A stretch of DNA of 64,000 nucleotides from the NCBI RefSeq assembly GCF_009177065.1, contig NZ_WEZF01000013.1, positions 62,001-126,000 on the forward strand, read 5' to 3'. The stretch's first letter is position 1, and every line of letters begins with the position of its first letter. Below are positions 35,246 through 45,936 of the stretch, piece after piece. The notes below the pieces were generated by a model. It searched no databases and was not told the DNA's origin. It was given only the letters and a program-made list of their open reading frames with translations. This DNA comes from Tautonia marina (GTDB taxonomy: Bacteria; Planctomycetota; Planctomycetia; Isosphaerales; Isosphaeraceae). A program made the translations under genes and the position numbers.

Positions 35246-36634
35246 TCAGAGGTGCACCGACTCTCCCAGCCCCTGGCCGGCGGCCTCCATGACGGCCTCG
35301 GAGAAGGTCGGGTGCGGATGCATGGCGTGGAGGATCTCCTCCTGCGTCGCTTCGAGCTTGCGGGCCATGACCAGCTCGGCGATCATCTCGGTCGCATTGG
35401 CGCCGATGATGTGGGCGCCGAGCAGCTCGCCGAGCTTCTTGTCGAAGATCAGCTTGACGAACCCCTCCGGCTCTCCCGCCGCAACGGCCCGGCCGGAGGC
35501 GATGAAGGGGAACTTGCCGATCCGGATCTCGCGGCCCAGTTCGCGGGCTTTTTTCTCGGTCAGGCCGACGCTGGCCACCCCCGGCTCGGTGTAGGTGCAC
35601 CCAGGGACGTTGTCGTAATCAACCGTGCGGTCAGCATGGCCGCAGAGCCGCTCGATGCAGCAGATCGCCTCGTGGTGCGCCACGTGGGCCAGCCAGGGGG
35701 GACCGATCACGTCGCCGACGGCATAGATCGACGGCACGCTCGTGACGTACCCCTTCTTCGGGTCGGCCTTGATGTGCCCCTTGAAGGTCTCAATTTTGAC
35801 CGTCTTTTCATCCCAGAGATTCTGGATATTCCCCTCGACGCCGATGGCGACGAGCAGCACCTCGGCCTCAATCGTCTGCGGACCCTTGGGGGTCTCGATC
35901 GTCACCTTCACGCCGCCGTCGGTCTTCTCGACCTTCGTGGTCTTCGAGCCGGTGAACACCGACATCCCGCGCTTCTCGAAGCTCTTGCGCAGAACCTGAG
36001 AGACCTCCTCGTCCTCGATCGGCAAGAGGTGGTCCATCATCTCCACAATCGTCACCTTCGTGCCGATCGCGTTGTAGAAGTAGGCAAATTCACATCCGAT
36101 CGCCCCGGCGCCGACGACCAGCATCGACTTCGGTTGCGTCGGCAGGTTCATGGCCTCCTTGTACGAGATAATCGTCTTGCCGTCGAACTCGGCCCCGGGC
36201 AAGGCCCGAGCATGCACGCCGGTGGCAATCACAATCGACTCGGCCGAGAGCGTCTTGTCTCCCACCTTCACCTGATTCGGGCCGACGATCTTCGCCGTCG
36301 CTTGCTGGTGCTGCACCTTGTACTTGCGGAACAGCCCCTCGATCCCCTTGTTCATCTTGGTCGTTACGTCCCGGCTTCGCTTGATCATCTGGGAGAAGTC
36401 CCAGCGCGATTCGCCGGTGTAGCCGAACTCCTTGCCGTTGTGGTTCAACAGTTCAACCACATGAGCATTGGTCAACAGCGCCTTGGTGGGAATGCAGCCC
36501 CAGTTCAGGCAGATGCCGCCGAGCTTGTCCTGCTCGACACAAAGCACCTTCTTGCCAAGTTGAGCGGCTCGGATCGCTCCGGCGTATCCGGCAGGTCCGC
36601 CGCCGATGACGATCAGGTCGTAGTCGTGGGCCAT
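35246..36634 (-). CDS. lpd: Dihydrolipoyl dehydrogenase (E3), copy 2
   Basis: A 462-residue flavoenzyme with GGGPAGYAGAIRAAQLGKKV, redox disulfide GGICLNWGCIPTKALL, NAD site VGAGAIGCEFAYFYNAIGTK, and C-terminal MHPHPTFSEAV. It has the WGC form of the active-site motif, unlike the VGC form of the first copy, so the two are distinct paralogues. It is not adjacent to pdhABC (7 kb away) but on the same strand; it may serve the pyruvate complex, which has no E3 of its own here. Confidence 0.93.
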   Translation of the reverse strand: MAHDYDLIVIGGGPAGYAGAIRAAQLGKKVLCVEQDKLGGICLNWGCIPTKALLTNAHVVELLNHNGKEFGYTGESRWDFSQMIKRSRDVTTKMNKGIEGLFRKYKVQHQQATAKIVGPNQVKVGDKTLSAESIVIATGVHARALPGAEFDGKTIISYKEAMNLPTQPKSMLVVGAGAIGCEFAYFYNAIGTKVTIVEMMDHLLPIEDEEVSQVLRKSFEKRGMSVFTGSKTTKVEKTDGGVKVTIETPKGPQTIEAEVLLVAIGVEGNIQNLWDEKTVKIETFKGHIKADPKKGYVTSVPSIYAVGDVIGPPWLAHVAHHEAICCIERLCGHADRTVDYDNVPGCTYTEPGVASVGLTEKKARELGREIRIGKFPFIASGRAVAAGEPEGFVKLIFDKKLGELLGAHIIGANATEMIAELVMARKLEATQEEILHAMHPHPTFSEAVMEAAGQGLGESVHL

Positions 36635-37064
36635 GAGTAGAGATGTCTCAATACGTGAAAAAAGACTTCAGGGAACGCAACACACGGCGATGGCGAGGAC
36701 CGATCGCCCGCGACCGGCCCAACGGATCGGAAGGGGCCGGATCGCGTGCCCGGACGCGGCAAACGGGCGGCGCGGGACCGGGAACACAAGCCGAGCCTCG
36801 GCTCCGAAGGGGCTCCCCTCGCGTCTCCCAAGGGGATTCGATTCGCCCGAGGAACGTCCTTCGCCAGGCGACCTGGCGTCGTCGTCCCGTTCCCGGCCAA
36901 TCGGTCGATCTCTTTATTGTGACGTTCCTGCCCCCCTCCGTACAGACGACGTCCGGCCAAGCTCACGTCGCCACCGAGGCCAGATGGTACACTGGTGCCG
37001 CGTTTCGCCCCGGAAGGGGTGATGTGCCGCGGCCCCTCGATCTCTCAACAAGGAACGCTCGACC
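36635..37064. other. Divergent intergenic region
   Basis: 430 bases between divergent lpd and the isochorismatase-family gene. No gene, repeat or clear promoter recognised. Confidence 0.3.
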
Positions 37065-37685
37065 ATGGCCGACCCATTCCAGTATCGACGCCTCGACAAG
37101 GCTAACGCCGCCGTCCTGCTGATCGATCACCAGTCCGGCCTCTGCAACCTCGTCCACGACTTCTCTCCCGACGAGTTCAAGAACAACGTCCTGGCCCTGG
37201 CCGACGCGGCCAAATACTTCAACCTGCCGACCATCCTGACCACCAGCTTCGAAAACGGCCCCAACGGCCCGCTCGTCCCCGAGCTGAAGGCCCTGTTCCC
37301 CGACGCCCCGTATATCGCTCGCCCCGGCCAGATCAACGCCTGGGACAACGACGAGTTCGTCAAGGCGGTCGAGGCGACCGGCAAGAAGCAACTGATCCTC
37401 GCCGGGGTCGTCACCGAGGTCTGCGTCGCCTTCCCCGCCCTCTCGGCCATCGAGGCCGGCTACGAGGTCTTCGTCGTCACCGACGCCTCGGGCACCTTTA
37501 ACCTGACCACCCGAGAGGCCGCCTGGTCGCGCATGGAAGCCGCCGGGGCCCAGCTCATGAACTGGTTCGGCGTCGCCTGCGAGTTGCACCGCGACTGGCG
37601 CAACGATGTCGAAGGGCTCGGCGCCCTCCTGTCCAACCACCTCCCGGCCTACCGGAACCTCATCACCAGCCACAACGCGAAGTAA
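37065..37685 (+). CDS. Isochorismatase-family hydrolase (YcaC-like)
   Basis: A 206-residue cysteine hydrolase. It shows the family triad: Asp in VLLIDHQSGL, Lys-region LFPDAPYIARPGQINAWDND, and nucleophile Cys in AGVVTEVCVAFPALSA. The long C-terminal part (REAAWSRMEAAGAQLMNWFG) matches YcaC-type members of unknown substrate rather than nicotinamidases. A pirin gene follows after 31 bases on the same strand, a common pairing, so the two are probably one transcript. Confidence 0.88.
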   Translation: MADPFQYRRLDKANAAVLLIDHQSGLCNLVHDFSPDEFKNNVLALADAAKYFNLPTILTTSFENGPNGPLVPELKALFPDAPYIARPGQINAWDNDEFVKAVEATGKKQLILAGVVTEVCVAFPALSAIEAGYEVFVVTDASGTFNLTTREAAWSRMEAAGAQLMNWFGVACELHRDWRNDVEGLGALLSNHLPAYRNLITSHNAK

Positions 37686-37716
37686 CGGACACTTGGCACA
37701 CGCGGGAGCATCCTTC

Positions 37717-38574
37717 ATGAAGCGCCTTCGACGCATCCTCCGCAACATCCCCCAGCACTGGGTCGGAGACGGCTTCCCCGTGCGAAGCCTCTTCTCCTAC
37801 GGCGGGGGGAACGCCTTCGATCCCTTCCTGCTCCTCGACTACGCCGGGCCACACCCTTTTGAACCGGCGTCGGCCCCGCGAGGCGTCGAGGAACACCCGC
37901 ACCGCGGCTTCGAAACCGTGACCATCGTCTACCAGGGGGAGCTGGCGCACCGTGATTCCTCCGGCAGTCACGGCACCATTGGCGCCGGTGACGTGCAGTG
38001 GATGACGGCGGCCTCCGGCGTCGTCCACGAGGAATTCCACAGCGAGCGCTTCACCCGCGACGGCGGCACCCTGGAAATGGTCCAGCTCTGGGTGAACCTG
38101 CCCGCCCGAGACAAGCGGGCGGCCCCCGGCTACCAGAGCCTGCTCGATGCCGACATCCCCCGCGTCTCGCTCGCCGACGGCTCGGGGACGGTCCGGGTCA
38201 TCGCCGGCGAGTTCCAGGAAACTCCCGGAGCGGCCAGAACCTTCACTCCGATCAACGTCTGGGACATCCAGCTCGACGCCTCCCGAAGCGTGGAACTCCC
38301 GCTCCCCGAGGGGCACACCAGCCTCATCGTCGTCCAGTCCGGTTCGGTGCAGCTCGACGGCACCCGTGTCTCCGCCGTCGAGGTCGCCGATCTGACTCGC
38401 GAAGGGCACCTCGTCTCCTTGCTCGCCGAATCCCCCACGAGGCTCCTGGTCCTGACCGGCGAGCCCATTGGCGAGCCGATCGCCGGCCACGGCCCCTTCG
38501 TCATGAACACCCCCGACGAGATCCAGCAGGCCATTCAGGATTACCGGGAGGGCCGTCTCGGTCGGCTCTCCTAG
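37717..38574 (+). CDS. Pirin family protein
   Basis: A 285-residue bicupin protein. Metal ligands are visible in the N-terminal cupin: EEHPHRGFETVTIVYQGELA, AGDVQWMTAASGVVHEE and the Glu/His that follow. The second cupin is less conserved. Pirins are iron-binding proteins, some acting as quercetinases or as metabolic regulators. GGGAG lies upstream of the ATG. Likely co-transcribed with the hydrolase gene. Confidence 0.92.
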   Translation: MKRLRRILRNIPQHWVGDGFPVRSLFSYGGGNAFDPFLLLDYAGPHPFEPASAPRGVEEHPHRGFETVTIVYQGELAHRDSSGSHGTIGAGDVQWMTAASGVVHEEFHSERFTRDGGTLEMVQLWVNLPARDKRAAPGYQSLLDADIPRVSLADGSGTVRVIAGEFQETPGAARTFTPINVWDIQLDASRSVELPLPEGHTSLIVVQSGSVQLDGTRVSAVEVADLTREGHLVSLLAESPTRLLVLTGEPIGEPIAGHGPFVMNTPDEIQQAIQDYREGRLGRLS

Positions 38575-38879
38575 CGGTCTGCCCGCTCGGGCCTTGGTCT
38601 GTCTGCCGGCAGAACGAAGCGACCGGCTCCGAAACCGCGAGGTGCCGGTCCCTCGATGTTCGAAGAAACGCCTTGAAGGAGTGAAAACCGCAAAATTGCT
38701 CAGGTTCAGGTTTCTGCTATACCCTCCCACAATCCGTGACTACAATCGGGTCGCTCATCGCTGACGCCTCGGCGTCTTCAACCCATCTTCAGCATATCGA
38801 CGACGCTCACTTCAAGGCACGAAAACCCGTCGATCATTTCTGATCGAGCGGGATCCCCTCGGAGCAGGGAGCAAGCCCC
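38575..38879. other. Intergenic region with candidate promoter
   Basis: No gene. It holds the candidate promoter at 38696-38723, giving a leader of about 150 bases for the downstream membrane-protein gene. Confidence 0.35.
38696..38723 (+). promoter_or_regulatory. Candidate sigma-70-like promoter
   Basis: TTGCTC (38696-38701) and TATACC (38718-38723) with a 16-base spacer, upstream of the gene starting at 38880. Confidence 0.35.
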
Positions 38880-39341
38880 ATGAGCTACGAGTTCACCCCC
38901 GAGCAGAACACGCTGATCGGCAACCTCGCGCACAAAATGGGCGTGGTGGGCCTTCTGGCAATGATTGTGGGCATCCTGAACCTGATCTCGGCGTTGATGC
39001 TTCTGGTGTTCGTCTTTCAGGACCAGATCCCGGCCGAGGTTGTGCAGCAGATCCCCGAGGAGATCCGAGGCGAGCTGCCGCCCACGAATTTCCTCTGGGG
39101 CCTTGCCATCCAGAGCGCCACGTCCGGCCTGATCTTCACCCTGCTCGGCGTCTGGACGCGCGCCGCGGCAGGTTCGTTCCGCGAGATCGTCGCAACGACG
39201 GGCCGAGACGTCGGCCACCTGATGAACGCCCTCGGATCGGTATATAAAATGTACTCGCTTCTGTATGCGCTCGTCGTCATCGCCTTGATCTTCTTTGTCG
39301 TTGGCCTGGCGCTGCAGTTCTACCTCAGATTCACCTCCTGA
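38880..39341 (+). CDS. Conserved membrane protein, unknown function
   Basis: A 153-residue protein with three membrane helices (VVGLLAMIVGILNLISALML; FLWGLAIQSATSGLIFTLLG; SLLYALVVIALIFFVVGLAL). A hydrophilic periplasmic or cytoplasmic loop (EVVQQIPEEIRGELPPTNF) separates the first two. It is bounded by a promoter candidate and a terminator hairpin, so it is probably a single-gene transcript. No family recognised. Confidence 0.65.
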   Translation: MSYEFTPEQNTLIGNLAHKMGVVGLLAMIVGILNLISALMLLVFVFQDQIPAEVVQQIPEEIRGELPPTNFLWGLAIQSATSGLIFTLLGVWTRAAAGSFREIVATTGRDVGHLMNALGSVYKMYSLLYALVVIALIFFVVGLALQFYLRFTS

Positions 39342-39355
39342 CCTTCACGAATCCA

Positions 39356-39396
39356 CGAGACGCGCCCTGTATCATCTGGGCGCGTCTCGTTGTGTC
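39356..39396 (+). terminator. Intrinsic terminator
   Basis: An 11-base perfect stem CGAGACGCGCC / GGCGCGTCTCG with a 12-base loop, followed by TTGTGT. It lies 15 bases after the stop at 39341 and 90 bases before the mscS start. Confidence 0.65.
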
Positions 39397-39485
39397 GGAA
39401 CGCCTGAGAGGAATGGGCCTGCCCCCATTCCTGGCAGGACGTCCTACCCAGATCGACCCCAAGGAGAACCTAAAGGAGTCGCTCG

Positions 39486-41057
39486 GTGAAATTGCACCCT
39501 CTCGGAGCGAGCATCGTCTTTCTGAGCCTGGCCGCCTGGCTGGCGATCATGCCCCGGCCGGCCCTGGCCCAGGACGAAGAAGCACCCGCCCCGGAGGCCC
39601 CCGCTGAGGAGGCCCCCGAGCCGCAAACCACCGCAGACCCGGAAATCCCCGTCGACCAGCTCGAGCTCTTGCTCCAGCCGCTGACCAAGGACGAACTTGT
39701 CGTCGAGGCCGACGCCTGGCGCGACCTGCTCAAGCAAAAAGTCTCGCAAATCAGCTCCGCCGAGATCGCCGTCAAGCGGCAGAACGAGCAGGTGGAGGAG
39801 TCCGATGCACAAACAGAAACAGCCAAGGCCAAAACCGAGGCGGTCCAGAAAGACCTCGCCGCGGTGAAGCAGAAAACCGACGAGGTCGCCCAGGACGCAG
39901 CCGAGGCTGGCCCCGACGAAGCCGAGGAGGTCTCCTCCGAGGCCAGCGCCGTCGCCGCTGAGGCCGATGCCGTGAAAACCGAGGCCGACTCCGTCCAGGC
40001 CGAAGCCGAACAGAACGCCGAGGCGGCCCAGCAACAGAAGGAGGAGCTCCTCGAAGACCTGCCGACCCTGCGCGAACAGAAGACCGCGCTGATCGACCGG
40101 GTCAACGCCGTCCTCGACGCGCTGGAGACCAAGGGCGGTGACGTCGAGGAGTACCGGACCTACGTCACGGCCGTCAGCGGCATCAACATCGACACCTCCG
40201 ACGCCTCGGCCACCTGGACGGCCATCACCGGCTGGCTGACCTCCGAGCAGGGTGGTCTGCGGTGGGTCTACAACATTCTGAAGTTCCTCGGCATCCTCCT
40301 GGCCGCCTACTTCATCTCGAAGATCCTCTACCTCGTGACCTACCGGGCGACCGGGGCCTGGCCGCAGGCCTCGAACCTGCTCCGCGACTTCCTCAGCCGG
40401 TTCGTTCAGCAAGCGGTCCTGTTTCTCGGACTGATCGCCGGCCTGGCCGCCCTTGAAGTCAACATCGGGCCGATGCTGGCCGCCATCGGCGCGGCCGGGC
40501 TGGTCGTCGGCCTCGCGCTGCAGGACACGCTGAGCAACTTCGCCAGCGGCCTGCTGATGCTCGCCTATCGCCCGTTCGACGTCGGCGAGGTCATCGAGGC
40601 CGCCGGGGTGATGGGCAAGGTTGAGTCGATGAACATGGTCTCAACCCACATCAAGACGTTCGACAATCGCCACATGGTCGTGCCGAACAGTCAGATCTGG
40701 GGCGGCATCATCACCAACGCCAGCACCAGCCACATCCGCCGCGTCGACCTGACCTTCTCGGTCGGCTACGACGACGATCTCGCCAAGGCGCAGGAGATTC
40801 TCGAACGCCTGGTGCGCGAGCACCCGAAGGTCCTCGACGACCCCGAGCCGATGGTCAAGCTCAACGAGCTGGGCGAGTCCTCCATCGACTTCATCTGCTG
40901 GCCCTGGTGCCAGTCCGCCGACTACGGCGAGGTCAAGTGGGGCCTACTCCGCGCGGTCAAGGACGAGTTTGACCGCAACGGGATCAGCATCCCCTTCCCG
41001 CAGCGCGACATCCACGTCTACCAAACGTCGCCGGCCGCCGAGGCCTCCGTCTCCTGA
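39486..41057 (+). CDS. MscS-family mechanosensitive channel with N-terminal coiled coil
   Basis: A 523-residue protein beginning at GTG 39486 with AAGGAG upstream. It has a signal peptide (HPLGASIVFLSLAAWLAIMP), then about 200 residues of acidic Ala/Glu-rich coiled coil facing the periplasm. Two membrane helices follow, then the MscS pore helix (LAAIGAAGLVVGLALQDTLSNF) and the cytoplasmic beta domain with MVVPNSQIWGGIITNAS. It opens under hypo-osmotic stress to release solutes. The long periplasmic domain is like MscK-type proteins. Confidence 0.9.
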   Translation: MKLHPLGASIVFLSLAAWLAIMPRPALAQDEEAPAPEAPAEEAPEPQTTADPEIPVDQLELLLQPLTKDELVVEADAWRDLLKQKVSQISSAEIAVKRQNEQVEESDAQTETAKAKTEAVQKDLAAVKQKTDEVAQDAAEAGPDEAEEVSSEASAVAAEADAVKTEADSVQAEAEQNAEAAQQQKEELLEDLPTLREQKTALIDRVNAVLDALETKGGDVEEYRTYVTAVSGINIDTSDASATWTAITGWLTSEQGGLRWVYNILKFLGILLAAYFISKILYLVTYRATGAWPQASNLLRDFLSRFVQQAVLFLGLIAGLAALEVNIGPMLAAIGAAGLVVGLALQDTLSNFASGLLMLAYRPFDVGEVIEAAGVMGKVESMNMVSTHIKTFDNRHMVVPNSQIWGGIITNASTSHIRRVDLTFSVGYDDDLAKAQEILERLVREHPKVLDDPEPMVKLNELGESSIDFICWPWCQSADYGEVKWGLLRAVKDEFDRNGISIPFPQRDIHVYQTSPAAEASVS

Positions 41058-41164
41058 GCAAACCTTGCGGCCGGGCCGGCCCGTTGCGGTTCGGCCGCAG
41101 TTCCTGTCCCCCTTTCTTCCTAAAGACCTCCGCCCGGTCTTTCACCCCGAGGTGCTCGCCTCCC

Positions 41165-41587
41165 ATGAGTGATCTGATCTCCAAGCTCCAGTCGCAGACC
41201 GGCCTCGATGGCGACCTCGTCGAGCGAGGCGTCGGCGCGATCCTGAACTTCATGAAAGAGCATCTGCCCGACGACCTTTTCGCGAAGGTCGAGCGCGAGG
41301 TGCCCCAGGCGGCCGATGCCGTCTCGTCGTTCCTCAACGGCCAACAGGCATCCGGAATGCTGGAAAAGGTCGGCGACCTCGTCGGCGGCCTGCTCGGCGG
41401 CAAGGCCGGTGGATTGCCGGACCTCCTCCAGATGCTCTCCAAGACCGGCCTGTCGCTCGACCAGGCCAAAACCTTCTTGCCCAAGGTGATCGAAATGCTC
41501 AAGGACGTTCTGCCCGGCGACGTCCTCGATCAGATCATGGAGCGCCTGCCCGCCCTCGGCGACGTCCTCAAACAGGCCGACGCCTGA
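41165..41587 (+). CDS. DUF2780/DUF937-like small protein
   Basis: A 140-residue soluble helical protein (SDLISKLQSQTGLDGDLVER; AVSSFLNGQQASGMLEKV; VGGLLGGKAGGLPDLLQ). The composition and helical repeat pattern resemble DUF2780/DUF937-type proteins of unknown role. It is about 110 bases after the MscS gene on the same strand and may be co-transcribed. Family assignment is from memory of pattern and not secure. Confidence 0.6.
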   Translation: MSDLISKLQSQTGLDGDLVERGVGAILNFMKEHLPDDLFAKVEREVPQAADAVSSFLNGQQASGMLEKVGDLVGGLLGGKAGGLPDLLQMLSKTGLSLDQAKTFLPKVIEMLKDVLPGDVLDQIMERLPALGDVLKQADA

Positions 41588-41746
41588 GCTGAGCCACACC
41601 TCCTGGTGCTTCCAGAGCCGCGACTCCGCGGCTGCCCCGACGGACAACGTGAGGTTCCAGCCAATCCGGGGGCGGGTCAGATCGAGACGACCCTAGCTGC
41701 TCGGCCGGCGAATCACATCGGTGTTCGCTCGAAGTCTGAGGATCAG

Positions 41747-41776
41747 CCTCCGGCGGTCTGAATAGCGCGCCGGAGG
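41747..41776. terminator. Bidirectional terminator-like hairpin
   Basis: A perfect stem CCTCCGGCG / CGCCGGAGG with a 12-base loop, between the convergent gene ending at 41587 and pdhC ending at 41794. No T tract, so moderate confidence. Confidence 0.5.
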
Positions 41777-41793
41777 CCCCTTGAAGGGATCGC

Positions 41794-43122
41794 TCAGAGC
41801 AGCATTGCGGCCGGTTCTTCGAGGAACGCCTTGAGCGTTCGCATGAACTCGGCGGCGGTCGCGCCATCGACGGCGCGGTGGTCGGCGGTGAGGGTGACGG
41901 TCATCACCTGGCCGACGACCAGCTGGCCGTTCTCGACCACCGGCCGGGCCTCGGTCGTGCCGACGGCGAGGATGCCGACCTCGGGCATGTTCAGAATGGC
42001 GTCGAACTGCTTGACGCCGTACATGCCAAGATTCGAAATCGTGAACGTCCCGCCCATCATCTGTTTCGGGTTGAGCGTGTTGGTGCGGGCGGCCTCGGCC
42101 AGGGCGAGCGTCCCCTGGCGGATCTCAACCAGCCCGAGCTGATCGGCATTCGGCAGGACCGGCACAATCAAACCGCCGTCGAGGGCCACGGCGATGCCGA
42201 TGTTCACATCGCCATGCAAGACCATCGCGTCCTCTTCGTACGAGGCGTTCAGGTCCGGGTGCTTTCGCAAGGCCATCGCAACGGCCTTGGTCACGAAGTC
42301 GCCGACCGAGAGCTTGATCTTCTGCTTCGAGAGCTGGGCGTTGAGCTGCTCGCGGAGGGCGACGATCCGGTCCATGCGGATGTCGCTCGTGACGTGGATT
42401 TCCGGGGCCGTTTGCTTGGCCTGGAGCATCCGGGCAGCGATCGTCTTGCGCATCCGGGTGTGCGGCACGCGCTGGGTTTCTCGAACCGGGCCACGGGCAA
42501 CCGGCATGGCCGGGGCGGGGGCAGCGGCAGCGGCCTCTTTCCCCTTGCTCGGGGCGGCGCCGCGGTGCTGGAGGAATTCCTCCACGTCTCGGCGAACGAT
42601 CCGGCCGTTGGGCCCCGAGCCCTCCACCTGGCCGAGGTCGATTCCCTCGGACGCGGCGATCTTGCGGGCGAGCGGGCTGGAGCGGACCCGTCCGCCGGGT
42701 TCTCGCGGTTCGGCCTCGGCGTGCTGGCCGTTCGAGTCGGTCGAGTGGCCGTAATCCGGAGCGGACGACGCCCCTTGTGCTCCGGCTCCGGCTCCGGCTC
42801 CGGCCGGAACGGCTTCCTTCTTCGCCTCAGCCTTCGAGGCCGAGCCGCCCTTGAGCTTCTCGGCCACCTGCGCCGGGTCTTCCCCCTTGCTCGCCATCAC
42901 CAGCACGCGCTGGCCGAGGGCAACGTCATCCCCCTCCTGCACGTCGAGCAGGGCGACCGTCCCCTCGTCGAACGCCTCCATCGGCATGACGGCCTTGTCG
43001 GTCTGGATCTCGGCCAGGACGTCCCCTTCCTTGACCGCGTCGCCGACCTTCACGTTCCACTTCACCAGTTGCCCGCTCTCCATCGTCGGGCTGAGTTTGG
43101 CCATCGTCACTTCAATGGGCAT
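41794..43122 (-). CDS. pdhC: Dihydrolipoyllysine-residue acetyltransferase (E2p)
   Basis: 442 residues, E2 of the pyruvate dehydrogenase complex. The lipoyl domain (TMAKLSPTMESGQLVKWNVK, with lipoyl Lys in IQTDKAVM) is followed by a Gly/Ala-rich linker (AGAGAGAQGASS). Then come a subunit-binding domain (SSPLARKIAASEGIDLGQVE) and a catalytic domain ending TADHRAVDGATAAEFM with the HxxxDG site. Third gene after pdhA and pdhB; a gap of about 210 bases separates it from pdhB. Confidence 0.93.
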   Translation of the reverse strand: MPIEVTMAKLSPTMESGQLVKWNVKVGDAVKEGDVLAEIQTDKAVMPMEAFDEGTVALLDVQEGDDVALGQRVLVMASKGEDPAQVAEKLKGGSASKAEAKKEAVPAGAGAGAGAQGASSAPDYGHSTDSNGQHAEAEPREPGGRVRSSPLARKIAASEGIDLGQVEGSGPNGRIVRRDVEEFLQHRGAAPSKGKEAAAAAPAPAMPVARGPVRETQRVPHTRMRKTIAARMLQAKQTAPEIHVTSDIRMDRIVALREQLNAQLSKQKIKLSVGDFVTKAVAMALRKHPDLNASYEEDAMVLHGDVNIGIAVALDGGLIVPVLPNADQLGLVEIRQGTLALAEAARTNTLNPKQMMGGTFTISNLGMYGVKQFDAILNMPEVGILAVGTTEARPVVENGQLVVGQVMTVTLTADHRAVDGATAAEFMRTLKAFLEEPAAMLL

Positions 43123-43334
43123 GGAAGGAAGCTCCGGGGAGGCGGTCGGCGAGACGTGCCAGGAAGGATATCGGGCGTTGAACCAAAGGGAGCAGACCCC
43201 CGACGGTCGGCAATTGCTCGACCGACGGGGGCCGGGTCATGAAGGCGGTCGAGGTGATCGAGACGAACCCGACCACCCCGTAAAGACGCTCTGCGGCGGA
43301 CGACAACGCCGGGCCTGCACCCGGCTCGTCCTCC

Positions 43335-44315
<981 letters not shown>

Positions 44316-44323
44316 GGACGCGG

Positions 44324-45337
44324 TCACTCCTGAGGGATGTAGGGGGAGACGGTAATGTCGGTATAGACCTCGTCAAGCTCCGGCTCGGGGGCTTCCTCGG
44401 CGAAGCGGATGGCCTCGTCGATCTGCTCCTTGACCTCGGCCTGCATCAGTTCCAGGGATTCATCGTCGACCCAGCCGCGTTCGCGGAGGACGACCTCGTA
44501 GAGCGAGATCGGGTCCCGTTCGCGGGCCTTTTCCAGCTCTTCCTTGGTCCGGTACTTCATCGGGTCCGACATCGAGTGACCGCGGTAGCGATAGGTCTTG
44601 GCCTCGATGAAGGTCGGCCCCTCGCCGGCCCGGGCGCGGTTGGCGGCTTCGAGCGTCACCTCGGCCATCGCCTCGACGTCGTTGGCATCCACCGCAATGC
44701 TGGCCGAGAAGCCATACGGCGGTCCGCCGCGCTGGGTCAGGTCGAGCACGGCCGAGTGCCGGTGCAGTTGCGTGCCCATCGACATCATGTTGTTTTCAAC
44801 AACGTAGATGACCGGCAGCTTCCAGAGCCCGGCCATGTTGAAGGCCTCGTGCAAGGCCCCCTGGTCCATCGCGCCGTCGCCGAAGAAGCAGAGCGTCACC
44901 TTGTCGTCGCCGCGGTACTTGCTGGCGAAGGCGAACCCGGCGGCCAGCGGAATGTGGCTGCCGACGATCGCGTGACCGCCCATGAAGTTCCGGTCGACCT
45001 GGAAGAAGTGCATCGAGCCGCCCTTGCCCTTCGAGCAACCGGCGGCCTTGCCCAGCATCTCGGCCATGCCGGCCTTCGGGTCCATCCCCCGGGCGATGGC
45101 GTGCCCGTGGTCTCGGTAGGCGGTGATGACGTAATCGTCGTCACGCAAAACACCGATCGAACCCACGGCGCAGGCTTCCTGTCCGCTATACAGGTGACAA
45201 AAGCCGCCGATCTTTTGCCGCTGATAGAGCATTGCGGAACGCTCTTCGAACCGGCGGATCACCAGCATTTGGCGGAGCCAGTCGAGGGCCTGCTCCCGTT
45301 CGACAATGGGCTTGGCTTCAGTCTGCGCGTGGGCCAT
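44324..45337 (-). CDS. pdhA: Pyruvate dehydrogenase E1 alpha subunit
   Basis: A 337-residue ThDP-binding subunit (MLVIRRFEERSAMLYQRQKI; FCHLYSGQEACAVGSIGVLR; ThDP motif GDGAMDQGALHEAFNMAGLW; phospholoop YRYRGHSMSDPMKYRT). The start at 45337 is chosen because AGGAG lies 9 bases upstream and family length fits. The frame continues to an ATG at 45547, which would add a Pro/Ser/Asp-rich 70-residue tail with a DSDSDSESE microsatellite and no ribosome site. First gene of pdhABC. Confidence 0.92.
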   Translation of the reverse strand: MAHAQTEAKPIVEREQALDWLRQMLVIRRFEERSAMLYQRQKIGGFCHLYSGQEACAVGSIGVLRDDDYVITAYRDHGHAIARGMDPKAGMAEMLGKAAGCSKGKGGSMHFFQVDRNFMGGHAIVGSHIPLAAGFAFASKYRGDDKVTLCFFGDGAMDQGALHEAFNMAGLWKLPVIYVVENNMMSMGTQLHRHSAVLDLTQRGGPPYGFSASIAVDANDVEAMAEVTLEAANRARAGEGPTFIEAKTYRYRGHSMSDPMKYRTKEELEKARERDPISLYEVVLRERGWVDDESLELMQAEVKEQIDEAIRFAEEAPEPELDEVYTDITVSPYIPQE

Positions 45338-45936
45338 ATCTTCCAGCTCCTGCTCGGTCGCGGGTCCGGAGTTCGGTCGGGGCGAGGCCGGGGGGGGCGG
45401 TGGGAATTCGTACCGTTGCGGCTCGGACTCAGAATCGGAATCGGAATCAATCGCGGCAGCGGGTCCGGGCGGGGAATCAGTCCGGTGGGGGACCATCCGG
45501 GCCAATCGCGGCCAGAGGTCCACCAGTCGCTGCCAGAGAGAAGGCATTCTAAACAAACCGGGGGCTTCCCTGCCAGTCGGGGCGCATCGGACGCGGGACA
45601 GTCGGTGCCGGTGAGCCGGGAGGAACGAACCAGAACCGTTTTCAGAACCACCGATCGGGCTGCCTTGCCCGTCCACGGTTCCGGCCGGGCCACCCAAGGC
45701 AGGCAGTTGCCACCCGAGGGGCCCGAGGTCGGATCAATACGATCCAGTCCTGCTCGAAATCACCAACCGATCCGCGATCGACATGACATCGACCGAGGGC
45801 CGACCACCAATGGCCCACCTCTCCCGTTGTCCCCTTCGGTTCGCGGGCCGTCCCGCGTCGAAACGCAAGAGACGACCAAACCGGTGGGACCATCCGGGCG
45901 GTGTGGCGCGGGCAAGTCGGCCCGTCGGGAGGGCAA
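45338..45936. other. Intergenic region between acnA and pdhA
   Basis: Contains the open but doubtful N-terminal extension of pdhA, including a GATTCC microsatellite near 45430-45455. No other gene supported; the pdhABC promoter should lie here. Confidence 0.35.

Noticed and set aside
42781-42812. GGCTCC tandem repeat in pdhC
   Set aside because: It encodes the Gly/Ala linker of the E2 protein and is an expected flexible-hinge feature, not a separate element.
45338-45547. N-terminal extension of PdhA
   Set aside because: A 70-residue Pro/Ser/Asp-rich tail with a microsatellite and no ribosome site; the ATG at 45337 has AGGAG at good spacing and gives the family length.
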